The notes beneath the pieces are model-generated. The model was given only the letters and a program-made list of their open reading frames with translations. It had not been told where the DNA came from and did not search any database. The position numbers and the translations under genes are program-made. From contig NZ_CP020562.1 of assembly GCF_002082565.1 (NCBI RefSeq), positions 1,426,001 through 1,490,000 on the forward strand: DNA of 64,000 nucleotides. The letters are read 5' to 3'. Origin of the DNA: Halomonas sp. GT (GTDB lineage Bacteria > Pseudomonadota > Gammaproteobacteria > Pseudomonadales > Halomonadaceae). Below are positions 8,198-18,700 of the stretch, piece by piece. Positions within the stretch are counted from its first letter, which is position 1; every line of letters begins with the position of its first letter.

Positions 8198-9064
8198 ATG
8201 TTGAAGAGCAAACGAGCAGTGACAACGTATCTGGCGATAGGCGTTTCTCTTAGCGCTATCTCGGTAAGTGCCCAGGCAGCGACATGGAGCGATACGTTCG
8301 TGGGTTATCGCTATGGAACGCAGTTTACCGAGCCGAATAACCCAGAGAATATAGAGAAGCATATTCTTCAGTTTACCCATGTTAGTGGTTACTCACTGGG
8401 CCAAAACTTTTTAAATCTGGACGTGCTTCAGTCCAGTAGCCAAGACCCCGCCAATAACAGTGATTCAGGGGCGACTGAAGCCTATTTGGCATATCGGCAT
8501 CAACTCCATGGGGGCGGCGTATTCAATGAGCCCATTGCTTTCGGGCCCGTCAAAGACATGGCGCTGACATTTGGGTTTGACCTAAACACCAAAAATACTG
8601 GCTTTGCACCACGTAAACGTCAGCTAGTGGTGGGGCCAACGTTTAAATTTGATGTGCCGAGAGGTTTTGTGGATCTAAGTCTCTTCTATAGCCGTGAGTG
8701 GAACCACTGCGGCTTGACACCTTGTGGACTGCCACAAAATCAGAACAGCATTTCGTTTGATCCCTATTACCAAATTAACTTAGCCTGGGGTCTGCCGTTT
8801 GAAGCGGCGGCGTTACCGCTAAAATTCCAAGGGTTCTATAACTACAACAGCGAAAAAGGAGACGATTACTTTGGGGAAGCGACCGAGCCAGAGCAGTTAA
8901 TGCGCACCTCGTTGATGCTAGACGTCGGGCAGGTTGCCTGGGGCGCGGAAAACTCCCTATGGGTAGGCATCGGTTATGAGTATTGGCGCAACAAATTCGG
9001 AAACCACAGCCAACCGGGGGTCGATACCGATGCCATGACCTTTAATTTGGAGTGGCACTTCTAA
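8198..9064 (+). CDS. Tsx/OmpK-type nucleoside-specific outer membrane channel
   Basis: A 288-residue outer membrane beta-barrel. Residues 1-26 are a signal peptide (Lys-rich start, hydrophobic core, cleavage after SVSAQA). The mature part begins ATWSDTFVGYRYGTQFTEP, the family signature, alternates short beta-strands throughout, and ends NLEWHF with the terminal Phe needed for barrel assembly. AAAGG lies upstream of the ATG at 8198; longer upstream open frame is ignored because it precedes the signal peptide. Family members bind or pass nucleosides. Divergence from uraD across a shared palindrome suggests joint regulation with purine use. Two Cys residues in a loop (WNHCGLTPCG) may form a disulfide. 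The exact substrate is inferred. Confidence 0.85.
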   Translation: MLKSKRAVTTYLAIGVSLSAISVSAQAATWSDTFVGYRYGTQFTEPNNPENIEKHILQFTHVSGYSLGQNFLNLDVLQSSSQDPANNSDSGATEAYLAYRHQLHGGGVFNEPIAFGPVKDMALTFGFDLNTKNTGFAPRKRQLVVGPTFKFDVPRGFVDLSLFYSREWNHCGLTPCGLPQNQNSISFDPYYQINLAWGLPFEAAALPLKFQGFYNYNSEKGDDYFGEATEPEQLMRTSLMLDVGQVAWGAENSLWVGIGYEYWRNKFGNHSQPGVDTDAMTFNLEWHF

Positions 9065-9085
9065 AACCAACCACCGCTACTGGTT

Positions 9086-9168
9086 TAACCGATACCCCTT
9101 GGCTTGAAAGTGCCAAGGGGTATTTTTTTATGTCTCAGGTGCTTCTTGACTAAGAGCGTTTGAAGAGA
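9086..9168. repeat. Left copy of an 83-bp direct repeat flanking the accessory block
   Basis: Matches 39917-39998 at about 74 of 83 positions with one single-base gap. It begins TAACCGATACCCCTTGGC, covers a complete terminator hairpin and continues about 45 bp beyond it. Weaker similarity (GTGAAGCAGTGG against GTGAAATAGTGG) continues further. Confidence 0.85.
9092..9129 (+). terminator. Rho-independent terminator after the tsx-like gene
   Basis: ATACCCCTTGGC (9092-9103) pairs perfectly with GCCAAGGGGTAT (9112-9123) and is followed by a run of T residues to 9129. Confidence 0.95.
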
Positions 9169-9603
9169 TAGGCCATTATTTTTTGTGAAGCAGTGGTTTT
9201 TAATCGGGCGATTGTTTATTGAAGTTTTACATTCCTGCGGGTTGGTATACAACAATATTAATGCTTATTAATGTCGTAAGTGGTTAATTTTTCCTATATG
9301 TCAGTGTTTAAATATAGTTGTTGATATATGTGTCGTAAAAGTTTTGTTTTTTATTAACTATTGTTCACGTTATTGATGGTGTGCTTTTCCTTGGTGTTAG
9401 ATAGTTATATTGTATATTGGTTAAGGTAGGTTTGGGTAAAGGTGTATTTTTAATGTTAAATTCGGTAAAGATGTCTCGTGGTTTTAAGTTTTTACTGAGC
9501 AGTTGTTAAGAATAGTAAAATTTTACTTTGTGATTGATGAAGTGTGAGAAAAAGAGTAAGGGATGGATTGGGATTTTAGTGTCTGGAAAAGGAGTTCCTC
9601 GAT
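9169..9603 (+). promoter_or_regulatory. AT-rich non-coding leader upstream of the transporter gene
   Basis: About 430 bp with no supported gene. It is strongly AT-rich compared with the flanking genes, rich in TTAA, TATA and T-runs, and holds two TGTCGTAA motifs. It ends in AAGGAG (9589-9594), nine bases before the ATG at 9604. The promoter of the TPS locus must lie here or overlap it, but no single -35/-10 pair stands out. The composition is typical of H-NS-silenced horizontally acquired DNA (inference). Confidence 0.45.
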
Positions 9604-10428
9604 ATGTCTGTTAGGGATAGGTTGCTTACAACTAAAATGAAGGTAAACGTAGTTATTAAGGCTGCTGACGTTTGGTTTTTCGATAGGGATATCGCGGTTA
9701 AAAATAATTATCAAAAATTGAGTTCTTGGTGTCCTGTTTACTTAGGAAGGGCTTGTTTGTGCCTGTTTTTGATGTGTGTTGCAAGTAATGCAGCCGCACA
9801 GAGTTCATTGGATCTTGACAACGAGTCCCTGCGCCAATTTCGGCAGGAGCAAGAAAGATTAAGGCAGCAGCGCGAGCAGCTTCAGCCTCAGAGCGATGTG
9901 CGACTATCTCCCCTGCATGATCCCAAAGTTCCGCTTGTTTTCCCTGCGACAGAGACGCCTTGTTTTGAAATTAGCAGTATCTCTCTTAATGTTATTGACA
10001 GAGGGAGTCGGGACTGGGATTGGCTATATGACTATGTTGATGACCCTCAAGATAGTCAGCCAGTGCTTAGTCGCTGCTTAGGAGCTCAGGGGGTAAGCGT
10101 CATTATGGCTCGCCTGCAGCAAGCGTTGGTTCAGAAGGGCTGGACAACCACACGCATTCTTGCGCCCCCACAAGATTTGTCGTCTGGAGAGTTGCGCCTA
10201 GATATCTTAGAAGGCGTGATTAGTGATATTCGCTTTGCGGAGGAATATGGTCAGCGCGCGACTCTTTTCAATACCATTCCAACCCATGCTGGTCGGGTTC
10301 TAAATTTGCGCGATATTGAACAGGGACTTGAAAATTTCAGACGTGTGCCAACAGTTGAAGCTGATATCTCGATTGAGCCTGGTGAAGAACCAGGTCAAAG
10401 TGAACTGATAATCCGCCACAAGCAGGCT

Positions 10429-10453
10429 TGATGTGGCAACAGTCTTCCGGACA
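10429..10453. repeat. IS terminal inverted repeat, orfB end
   Basis: The outer bases TGATGTGGCAACAG supply an in-frame TGA stop to the interrupted transporter gene. Pairs with 11662-11686. Confidence 0.85.
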
Positions 10454-10458
10454 TATTT

Positions 10459-11307
10459 TTAAGCAGCTACTGGTAGCGCTGACTCATAGTCCACTGGACT
10501 CATATAGCCATTGCTGGAGTGCAGCCGCACCCGGTTATAAAACACTTCGATATACTCGAAGATGACTTGCTTCGCTTCAGCCCGTGTCTTGAAGTCTTCA
10601 TGGTGAACAAGTTCCGTCTTTAGCGTGTGGAAAAAGCTTTCTGACGGGGCATTATCCCAGCAATTTCCCTTACGGCTCATACTGCACCGATAACCATGTT
10701 GCGTCAGCAGCTGCTGGAAGTTGTCCGATGCATACTGGCTTCCGCGGTCGCTATGAACCAGTAATCCGGCATTAGGCCTACGCTTCCAAATCGCCATGGT
10801 AAGCGCATCATTGACCAGCGAGGTCGGCATGCGACTATCCATTGACCAACCTACGACAGCGCGCGAATACAAGTCGATAAACACCGCCAGGTAAAGCCAC
10901 CCCTCCCGTGTCGGTATGTAAGTGATATCCCCCACATAAGCCTGATCGGGCTTCTCCGTGGTGAAGTGTCGATCCAGCAGGTTGGGAGCAACGGGTTTAT
11001 CATGTTTCGAGTTCGTCGTTGCCCTGAACTTGCGCCTTGTTTTGCACGCCAAGCCTTCCTCCTGCATTAATCGGCCAATGCGACGCCGACTGACTGATTC
11101 ATTCTCTTCCGACAGCTTCTGCTGGAGACGTCGCGTCCCATACGTCGCTCGGCTGGCTTGATGGTGCTTATGAATGTTGGCCTTCAACGCTTCATCTCGC
11201 TGGTTTCTCAAGCTGGGCGGCCGTAATTGCCACTCGTAATAACCGCTTCGAGAAACGTCAAACACCCGACACATCAGAGCGATGCTGAATTCGCTCTGAT
11301 GGTGCAT
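10459..11307 (-). CDS. IS3-family transposase OrfB, DDE integrase core
   Basis: A 282-residue catalytic part of the transposase. An HTH_21-like N-terminal segment (residues about 1-95, with [13 protein letters not shown]) is followed by an rve integrase domain. The catalytic acidic residues are visible: Asp in [10 protein letters not shown], Asp in [12 protein letters not shown], and Glu in [12 protein letters not shown], with the usual 35-residue spacing between the last two. It lies in the -1 frame relative to orfA, and the A6G heptamer in orfA (11355-11361) reads directly into it, so the working enzyme is probably the fused OrfAB. No truncation or internal stop is seen. Confidence 0.95.
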   Translation of the reverse strand: MHHQSEFSIALMCRVFDVSRSGYYEWQLRPPSLRNQRDEALKANIHKHHQASRATYGTRRLQQKLSEENESVSRRRIGRLMQEEGLACKTRRKFRATTNSKHDKPVAPNLLDRHFTTEKPDQAYVGDITYIPTREGWLYLAVFIDLYSRAVVGWSMDSRMPTSLVNDALTMAIWKRRPNAGLLVHSDRGSQYASDNFQQLLTQHGYRCSMSRKGNCWDNAPSESFFHTLKTELVHHEDFKTRAEAKQVIFEYIEVFYNRVRLHSSNGYMSPVDYESALPVAA

Positions 11308-11321
11308 GATAAAGGTGTATT

Positions 11322-11621
11322 TCAGCGTGATTCTTTGGCGAAGAAGGCTGCCGCCTTTTTTAACAGTTCCCGCTCCTCCTTGAGTCGGGCATTTTCACGA
11401 CGCAGCTGTTTTAGCTCCTCATACAGATGCACGTCATTTACCTGCTTACCGGAGCCTGGCGGTGGTTCGCCGTGAAATTTATTGATCCAGGTATGCAGTG
11501 TATTGACGTTCACCCCCAGTTCTCGGGCGGACTGGGCAACTGGCTGATTCGATTCTATCGCCAGTTTGACGGCACCTTCTCTGAATTCGTCGGTATAAGA
11601 ATTGGTTTTCTTCTGAGTCAT
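11322..11621 (-). CDS. IS3-family transposase OrfA, DNA-binding subunit
   Basis: A 99-residue protein with an N-terminal helix-turn-helix of the HTH_8/transposase_8 type ([16 protein letters not shown], then [15 protein letters not shown]) and a C-terminal leucine-zipper-like coiled coil ([20 protein letters not shown]). It binds the IS ends and, alone, usually acts as a regulator. The frame ends just after an A6G slippery site. The promoter would lie in the right-hand IS end and point away from the exoprotein gene. Confidence 0.93.
   Translation of the reverse strand: MTQKKTNSYTDEFREGAVKLAIESNQPVAQSARELGVNVNTLHTWINKFHGEPPPGSGKQVNDVHLYEELKQLRRENARLKEERELLKKAAAFFAKESR
11355..11361 (-). other. 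Programmed -1 frameshift site (A AAA AAG)
   Basis: On the minus strand the orfA codons TTA AAA AAG form the standard A6G slippery heptamer. Slipping by one base opens a frame that runs without a stop into orfB, which would give an OrfAB fusion. Confidence 0.85.
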
Positions 11622-11661
11622 GACACACCTCTATAAGCAGGAGATATTACCTGCGTCTGTG

Positions 11662-11686
11662 TGTCCGGGAAACTATAGCCACTTCA
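11662..11686. repeat. IS terminal inverted repeat, orfA end
   Basis: Reverse complement begins TGAAGTGGCTATAG and matches the other end at 20 of 25 bases. The 3-bp GCT duplication follows at 11687-11689. Confidence 0.85.
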
Positions 11687-12736
11687 GCTTTTCCTTTCAG
11701 AGTACATGCATCGGTTGATGATTCAGGCAATGAAAGCACAGGAAAATACCAAGGGGCTTTTACACTCAGCTACGATAACCTTTTGACACTAAGCGACCTG
11801 TTCTACATTACTCTGCAGTCTGAATTAGGAGGTAAAGACCCCGGAGACCGAGGCAACTCTGGGCATGCTTTACATTACTCCGTCCCCTGGGGGTACAGTC
11901 TCCTGTCATTCAATAGTTCTAGCTCTCGATATCATCAAACTATTGCTGGTGCTTTTCAGGACTATGTTTATTCGGGTACAAGCGATCAGCACGATGCACA
12001 ACTTTCGCGTGTCCTTCAGCGTGACCAAGCAGGTAAAACCACAGGCGCTATACGTGCGTTTCACCGGCGCTCAAACAACTACATAGATGATACGGAAATT
12101 GAGGTGCAGCGTCGTGCTGTATCTGGGGTGGATATCAGTCTTGGTCATCGTCGTAGCGTGGGCCCGGGGGTGTGGGAAGCAGTCCTCACTCATCGTAGGG
12201 GCATCGGTGCATGGGGGGCATTGCCCGCCCCCGAAGAAGCATTCGGTGAAGGCACGTCACGTATGCGAATGTGGTTACTGAATGCCAGTGTGAGTATTCC
12301 TTTTGATTTTGTCCATCAGCGTTGGAACTACCACGGTAGCTTTCGTGGACAGTGGCATGAAACCCCTCTAACTCCCCAAGATCGATTTTCTATCGGTGGA
12401 CGTTATTCCGTGCGCGGCTTTGATGGTGTGAGCATGCTCAGTGGTGACAGTGGCCTTTTATTGCGTAACGAAGTTTCCATGCAGCTTGGTCGAAGCCCCT
12501 ACAGCGTGTACTCAGGGTTAGATTGGGGGCGGGTCAGCGGACCCTCTAATCAAATGCAACTGGGTAACGAAATGGCTGGGGCGGTAGTGGGTCTGCGTAC
12601 GCGATGGAACACGGGGCCAGTGCAAAGCAATGTCGATCTTTTCTTAGGTCAGCCACTTCATAAACCTGAGGGGTTCAGAACCGCCAGTCAGGATTACGGA
12701 TTTAGTTTTCATATTCAATTTTGATACGAGAAAACA

Positions 12737-15700
12737 ATGAATAAAAAACTCTACCGACTCGTCTTTAATGCCTCGCGCGGTTGTCTTGTCGCGGTATCAG
12801 AAAGTGCTCTGCGAAAAAACAAGAGCTCTGGACGGAGGCAGGGCGCCGGTATGGGGAGTTCCGCAATTGTGGTGCTGCGTTTGGCCGCTACTTTCGCCTT
12901 GGGGTTAAGTACTTTGAGTAGCGCTTTGGTTCAGGCGCAAATCATGCCTGATTCTGCCGCACCGGGCAACCAACGCCCTACGGTGCTAAGCACCTCTAAT
13001 GATGTGCCGTTGGTCAATATTCAAACCCCAAGTGCTGCTGGTGTAAGTCGTAATACATACGAACAATTTGACGTGGGTGCGCCAGGAGCCGTACTCAATA
13101 ACAGCCGCACTGATGTGCAGACCCAACTTGGGGGGTGGGTGCAGGGAAATCCGTGGCTGGCCAAAGGTGAGGCGCACATCATTCTCAACGAAGTTAACAG
13201 CAATAACCCTAGTCAGCTCAAAGGGTTTATTGAAATCGGTGGGCAGCGTGCCGAAGTCATCATTGCCAACCCTGCCGGAATTGAGGTGGATGGTGCAGGT
13301 TTCATTAATGCTAGCCGTGCCACTCTCACCACGGGTACCCCCTCAATGAACGGAGGTAGCCTCGAAAGTTATCGCGTGCTGCGCGGTACTGTTCGTATCA
13401 ATGGTAAAGGCCTTGATGCCAGTCTGACTGACTATACTGGCATCCTAGCGCGTGCCATTGAAGTCAATGCTAGCATTCATGCGCAAGAGTTGGACTTAGT
13501 GACGGGTGAGAATAATATTGATGCTAGTAGCCCAAACAATATTCAGCCAAGCTCTGGCACTGGTGCTGCGCCAGCCTTTGCACTGGATGTGGGTGAGTTA
13601 GGAGGTATGTACGCTGGACAAATTCGGCTAGTAGGAACTGAAGCGGGAGTAGGTGTCCGTCATCATGGGACTATGGCTGCTAGCGCAGGCAATATTCAAA
13701 TCGACACCAATGGTCAACTGAGTTCAACCGGGACTATCCAAGCAGATCAAGGTGATATTGCTATCCGTACCGCGCAAGACCAAAGCTACAGTGGAAGCTT
13801 GCTAGCCGGAGAAAACCTGACGCTGCATAGTGGCGGCAATCACCAGAATGAATACAGTGATAGCAAACTCGGTACCATTGAAAACAGCGGGGTTCTACGT
13901 GCTGGCCAAGAAGCTAATTTGCGTGCGGTCGATTTAAATAATAGCGGCCGGGTAGACGCTCAGCGGCTAGATATAGAGGTAGATAACCTCAGCAATAGTG
14001 GTGACTTGTGGCAAAGTGGTGCCCAGAGCCTTAGTGTCCAAGCCACCAGTCTGGTCAACGAGCAAGATGGGTTTCTAGGGCGTGTGGCATTACCTACACC
14101 AGCCCCTCAGGCTCCGGAATCTTCTGTACAAGTCCCAAGTGGCGATGAAACAAACAGTTCTCAAGTCTCTGATAGCCTGGTTATATCTTCGCAACCCAAT
14201 CCGGACTCTAAGCAAGCTTCAGCTCCGCTTGCATTAGGGACGGTGAAAGTTGGTGATCGCTTGGAAAATTATGCAGATGGGACTCTAGCTGCAAAGGGTG
14301 ATCTTTACGTAAGTACAGGTCAAACATTTAGCAATGCTGGTCACGTTCGCGCTCAAAGCGTGCAGGCTAGCGGCGACTGGTTTGAAAATTCTGCTGGCAC
14401 CCTGCAGGTTGATCATCTCAGTGTTGGAGTAGACACCGTACACCTAAGCGGCGGTGCGGTGTCGGCTGATACCTCCACGCTCAGAAGCAAAAAGCACATC
14501 CAGGAGTCGGAAGCACAGCTTTATTCACATGGTGAGCTCCGCTTGAATTCTCAGCGTCTGAGCAATGCCGGTGAAATTCAGTCTGACGGCACGTCTCATA
14601 TTGCTATAGCCAACAGTCTAACCAACACCGGCACCATTGCGGCGTCCGATGATCTAATCATCGATGCTGTCCGTATTGATAGTAGTGGCACTCTGGCGGC
14701 CGGCTTGAGCAGTAATGGAAATCTCAAACCGTTTGATGCTAATGGTGCTGCACTTCGCGTTACCACGACTAATGACCTGATCGCCACCGGTACTAATTTG
14801 GCTGCAGGCACTCTGACCCTTAACGGCGACAATGTCGATCTGAGTGAGAGTCAGACCAGTGCTTTTGATACGCATATCACTGCCCGTGGTGATATCGACA
14901 CTTGGCAAGCCAGTGTCGTCACCCAGGAAAACTTATTGCTCCATACTGACGGTGCGCTCGACAATACCAAGGGCACCCTGTCCAGCCAGCAAGGCGACCT
15001 GAGTGTCCAGGCACTTAGCCTGAGTAACGAGCAGGGTGAGTTATTGGCTGATAAAGACCTGTCGATTGCTCTAAGAGACACCCTAAGCAACACTGATGGC
15101 GCCATCTACGCTGGCAAAAACGCCACTCTAGACACCACTGCGCTGACCAATACCGGCACCATCACGGCAGCTGATGATTTGACTATTGATGCCGACAGCG
15201 TTGATAGCAGTGGCACTCTGGCCGCTGGTCTGAATAGCGATGGCAGTCTAAAACCGTTTGATGCTAACGGTGCTGAACTGCGCGTCACCGCCACTGGAGG
15301 ACTAAGCACCTCCGGCACTAACTTGGCTGCTGGCGCGTTGACCTTTAATGGTGACCATGTTGACCTCAGCGATAGCCAGACCAGCGCTTATCGCGCTGAT
15401 ATTGCGGCGCGTGGTGATCTGGCGACTTGGCAGGCCAACATTGTTGCTCAAGAGAGTTTATCGCTCCAGTCGGGCGGTGCTCTGGATAACACTGATGGCA
15501 CCTTGTCCAGTGAGCAAGGTGATCTAAGTGTCCAGGTGTTGAGCCTTAAAAACACCGACGGCACCATCTACGCGGGTGGAAACGTCACCCTAGATACCGG
15601 CACACTCACCAACTCAGGCACTATTGCTGCAGCCGATGACGTGACAATTAGTGCTGCCAATGTGCACAGCAGCGGCACTCTAGCAGCTGGCCTGAACCAA

Positions 15701-18700
15701 GATGGCACCCTGAAGGCATTCGCCATCGGCGGCAGGGTTCTCGACGTAACGACCGCCGGCGATCTAACCGCTACAGGTACCAACCTAGCGTCGGGTAATT
15801 TGACGCTGGATGGTGGCAATGTCGATCTGAGTGAGAGCCAGACCAGTGCTTTTGATACGCATATCACTGCCCGTGGTGATATCGACACCTGGCAAGCCAA
15901 TGTCGTTACCCAGGAAAACTTAACCCTGCAGGCTGAAGGTGCGATTGATAACACGGCAGGTACTTTGTCCAGCCAGCAAGGCGACCTGAGCGTACAAGCG
16001 TTGAGTCTGAACAACGAACAGGGCGAGCTGCTGGCAAGTGATGCCTTAGAGGTGGCTCTTAGCGAATCCCTCAGCAACACCGACGGCACCGTCTATGCAG
16101 GCGGCAGTGCCTCCCTCGATGTCAGTATGCTTACTAATACTGGTACTGTTGCTGCAGCGGATGACCTGGCTATTGATGCTGCCAGCGTTACTAGCAGCGG
16201 CACCTTGGCCGCTGGTCTGAATAGCGATGGCAGCCTCAACACGTTTGACGCGAATGGTGCCGGACTGCGTGTTACCACCAGTGGTGATTTGAGTGCTACC
16301 GGCACTAACTTGGCTGCAGGTACGCTTACTCTGGACGGTGAGGCTGTCGATCTGAGTGAGAGCCAGACCAGCGCCTATCGCTCTGGTATTGTGGCGCGTG
16401 GTGATCTGGCGAGTGGGCAAGCCAATGTGGTTGCCCAGAACGACCTATCGCTACAGTCTGGCGGTACACTGGATAACACTGAGGGTACTTTGTCCAGTGA
16501 AGACGGTGATCTAAGAGTGCAGGCGCTGAGTCTGAACAACGATCAGGGTGAGCTGTTAGCAGGCAACAGTCTTGAGGCCACTCTTAGCGACACGCTTAAC
16601 AACACCGATGGTACCGTCTATGCAGGTGGAAATGTCACCCTCGATACCGGCACACTCACCAACTCTGGCACTATTGCTGCAGCCGATGACGTGACGATTA
16701 GTGCTGCCAACGTGCTCAGCAGCGGCACTCTAGCGGCTGGCCTGAACCAAGATGGCACCCTGAAGGCATTCGCCAACGACGGCGGGGTTCTCGACGTAAC
16801 GACCGCCGGCGATCTAACCGCTACCGGTACTAACCTCGCGTCGGGTAATTTGACGCTGAATGGTGAGACTGTCGATCTGAGTGAGAGCCAGACCAGTGCC
16901 TTTGATACGCGTATCACCGCCCGTGGTGATATCGACACCTGGCAAGCCAATGTTGTGACTCAGGAAAACTTAACCCTGCAGGCCGAAGGCGCGATTGATA
17001 ACACGGCAGGTACTTTGTCCAGCCAGCAAGGCGACCTGAGCGTACAAGCGTTGAGTCTGAACAACGAACAGGGCGAGCTGCTGGCAAGTGATGCCTTAGA
17101 GGTGGCTCTTAGCGAATCCCTCAGCAACACCGACGGCACCGTCTATGCAGGTGGCAATGCCTCCCTCGATGTCGGTGAGCTTACCAACACTGGTACTGTT
17201 GCCGCTGCTGATAATGTGACCATTAACGCCGCCAGCATCGATAGCACGGGCACGTTGGCAGCTGGCTTGAACAGCGAAGACGGCACCTTAAAAGCATTTG
17301 CCGAAGACGGTAGCGCCCTTAGCATCATCACTGATGGTGATCTCAGCGCCACTGGTACGAATATTGCGTCAGGCCGCCTGACCTTAGACGGCGACTATGT
17401 CGATCTGAGTAAGAGCCAGACCAGCGCCTACCGCGCTGATATTACGGCTCGAGGTGATTTGGCGAGCGGGCAAGCCAACATCGTCACTCAAGAGAGCTTA
17501 TCACTCCAGTCAGGCGGTGCCCTGGATAACACTGAGGGTACCTTGTCCAGTGAACACGGTGACCTAAGTGTGCAGGTGTTGAGCCTCAACAACACTGATG
17601 GCACTGTCTATGCGGGTGGCAATACCACCCTCGAAGCAGCGGAGACCATTGATAACCGCCGAGGCACGCTATACAGCGAACAGGGCGATTTGAGTCTGCA
17701 GGCGATCAGCCTGGCTAATACAGAAGGCACTGTCTACGCAGGTGGCAACGCCGCCTTGGATACTGATGCACTGACCAATACTGGCACCATTGCCGCCGCT
17801 GATAATCTAGCTATCGACGCTGCCAGCGTCGATAGCAGCGGCACCTTGGCCGCTGGCCTGAGTAGCGATGGCAGCCTCAACACGTTTGACGCGAATGGTG
17901 CCGCACTGCGTGTTACCACCAGTGGTGATTTGAGTGCTACCGGCACTAACTTGGCTGCAGGTACGCTTACTCTGGACGGTGAGACTGTCGATCTGAGTGA
18001 GAGCCAGACCAGTGCCTTTGATACGCGTATCACCGCCCGTGGCGATATCGACACCTGGCAAGCCAATGTTGTGACTCAGGAAAATTTAACCCTGCAGGCT
18101 GAAGGCGCGATTGATAACACGGCAGGTACTTTGTCCAGCCAGCAAGGCGACCTGAGCGTACAAGCGTTGAGTCTGAACAACGAACAGGGCGAGCTGCTGG
18201 CAAGTGATGCCTTAGAGGTGGCTCTTAGCGAATCCCTCAGCAATACCGACGGCACCGTCTATGCAGGCGGCAATGCCTCCCTCGATGTCAGTGTGCTTAC
18301 TAATACTGGTACTGTTGCCGCAGCGGATGACCTGACTGTTGATGCCACCAGCGTTACTAGCAGCGGCACCCTAGCGGCAGGTCTGAGTAGCGATGGCAGC
18401 CTTGGCACGTTTGACGCGGATGGTGCTGCACTGCGTGTTACCACCAGCGGTGACCTGAGCGCTACCGGCACCAACTTAGCTGCGGGATCGCTGACCCTAG
18501 ACGGCGACCATGTCGATCTGAGTAAGAGCCAGACCAGCGCCTACCGCGCTGATATTACGGCTCGAGGTGATTTGGCGAGCGGGCAAGCCAACATCGTCAC
18601 TCAAGAGAGCTTATCACTCCAGTCAGGCGGTGCCCTGGATAACACTGAGGGTACCTTGTCCAGTGAACACGGTGACCTAAGTGTGCAGGTGTTGAGCCTC

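Larger units (their letters stand above)
10429..11686 (-). mobile_element. IS3-family insertion sequence, 1,258 bp
   Basis: A complete element, oriented on the minus strand. Its 25-bp terminal inverted repeats (10429-10453 and 11662-11686) match at 20 of 25 positions; both begin TGA and share the inner block CCGGACA. It is flanked by the 3-bp target duplication GCT (10426-10428 and 11687-11689). It holds orfA and orfB, a slippery heptamer and all catalytic residues, so it looks active. The ends TG...CA and the 3-bp duplication fit the IS3 family. Confidence 0.93.
9604..12724 (+). pseudogene. TpsB/CdiB-family outer membrane transporter, interrupted by an IS
   Basis: The two-partner-secretion pore for the giant exoprotein downstream. 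Part one (9604-10428, 275 codons) has an N-terminal extension of about 45 residues, a signal-peptide core (residues 47-65, cleavage near ASNAAA), a helical plug segment (SLRQFRQEQERLRQQREQLQ) and a POTRA domain near 115-260 (VIMARLQQALVQKGWTTTRI). Part two (11690-12721) is the 16-strand barrel, from FPFRVHASVDDSG through SIGGRYSVRGFDG (the conserved loop-6 VRGF motif) to the terminal Phe. An IS3-family element sits between them, and its first three bases (TGA) are the new stop. Joining 10428 to 11690 restores one 619-residue frame, so nothing else in the gene appears damaged. As it stands, no complete pore can be made. Confidence 0.93.

Noticed and set aside
9169..9603. A small gene in the AT-rich leader
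   Set aside because: Only short frames exist; the minus-strand one (9523-9714) overlaps the transporter start and lacks a convincing site.
11783..12724. The barrel half of the transporter as an independent gene starting at 11783
   Set aside because: The reading frame continues upstream to the IS border without a stop, and the product would lack a signal peptide and POTRA domain. It is better read as the 3' part of one interrupted gene.
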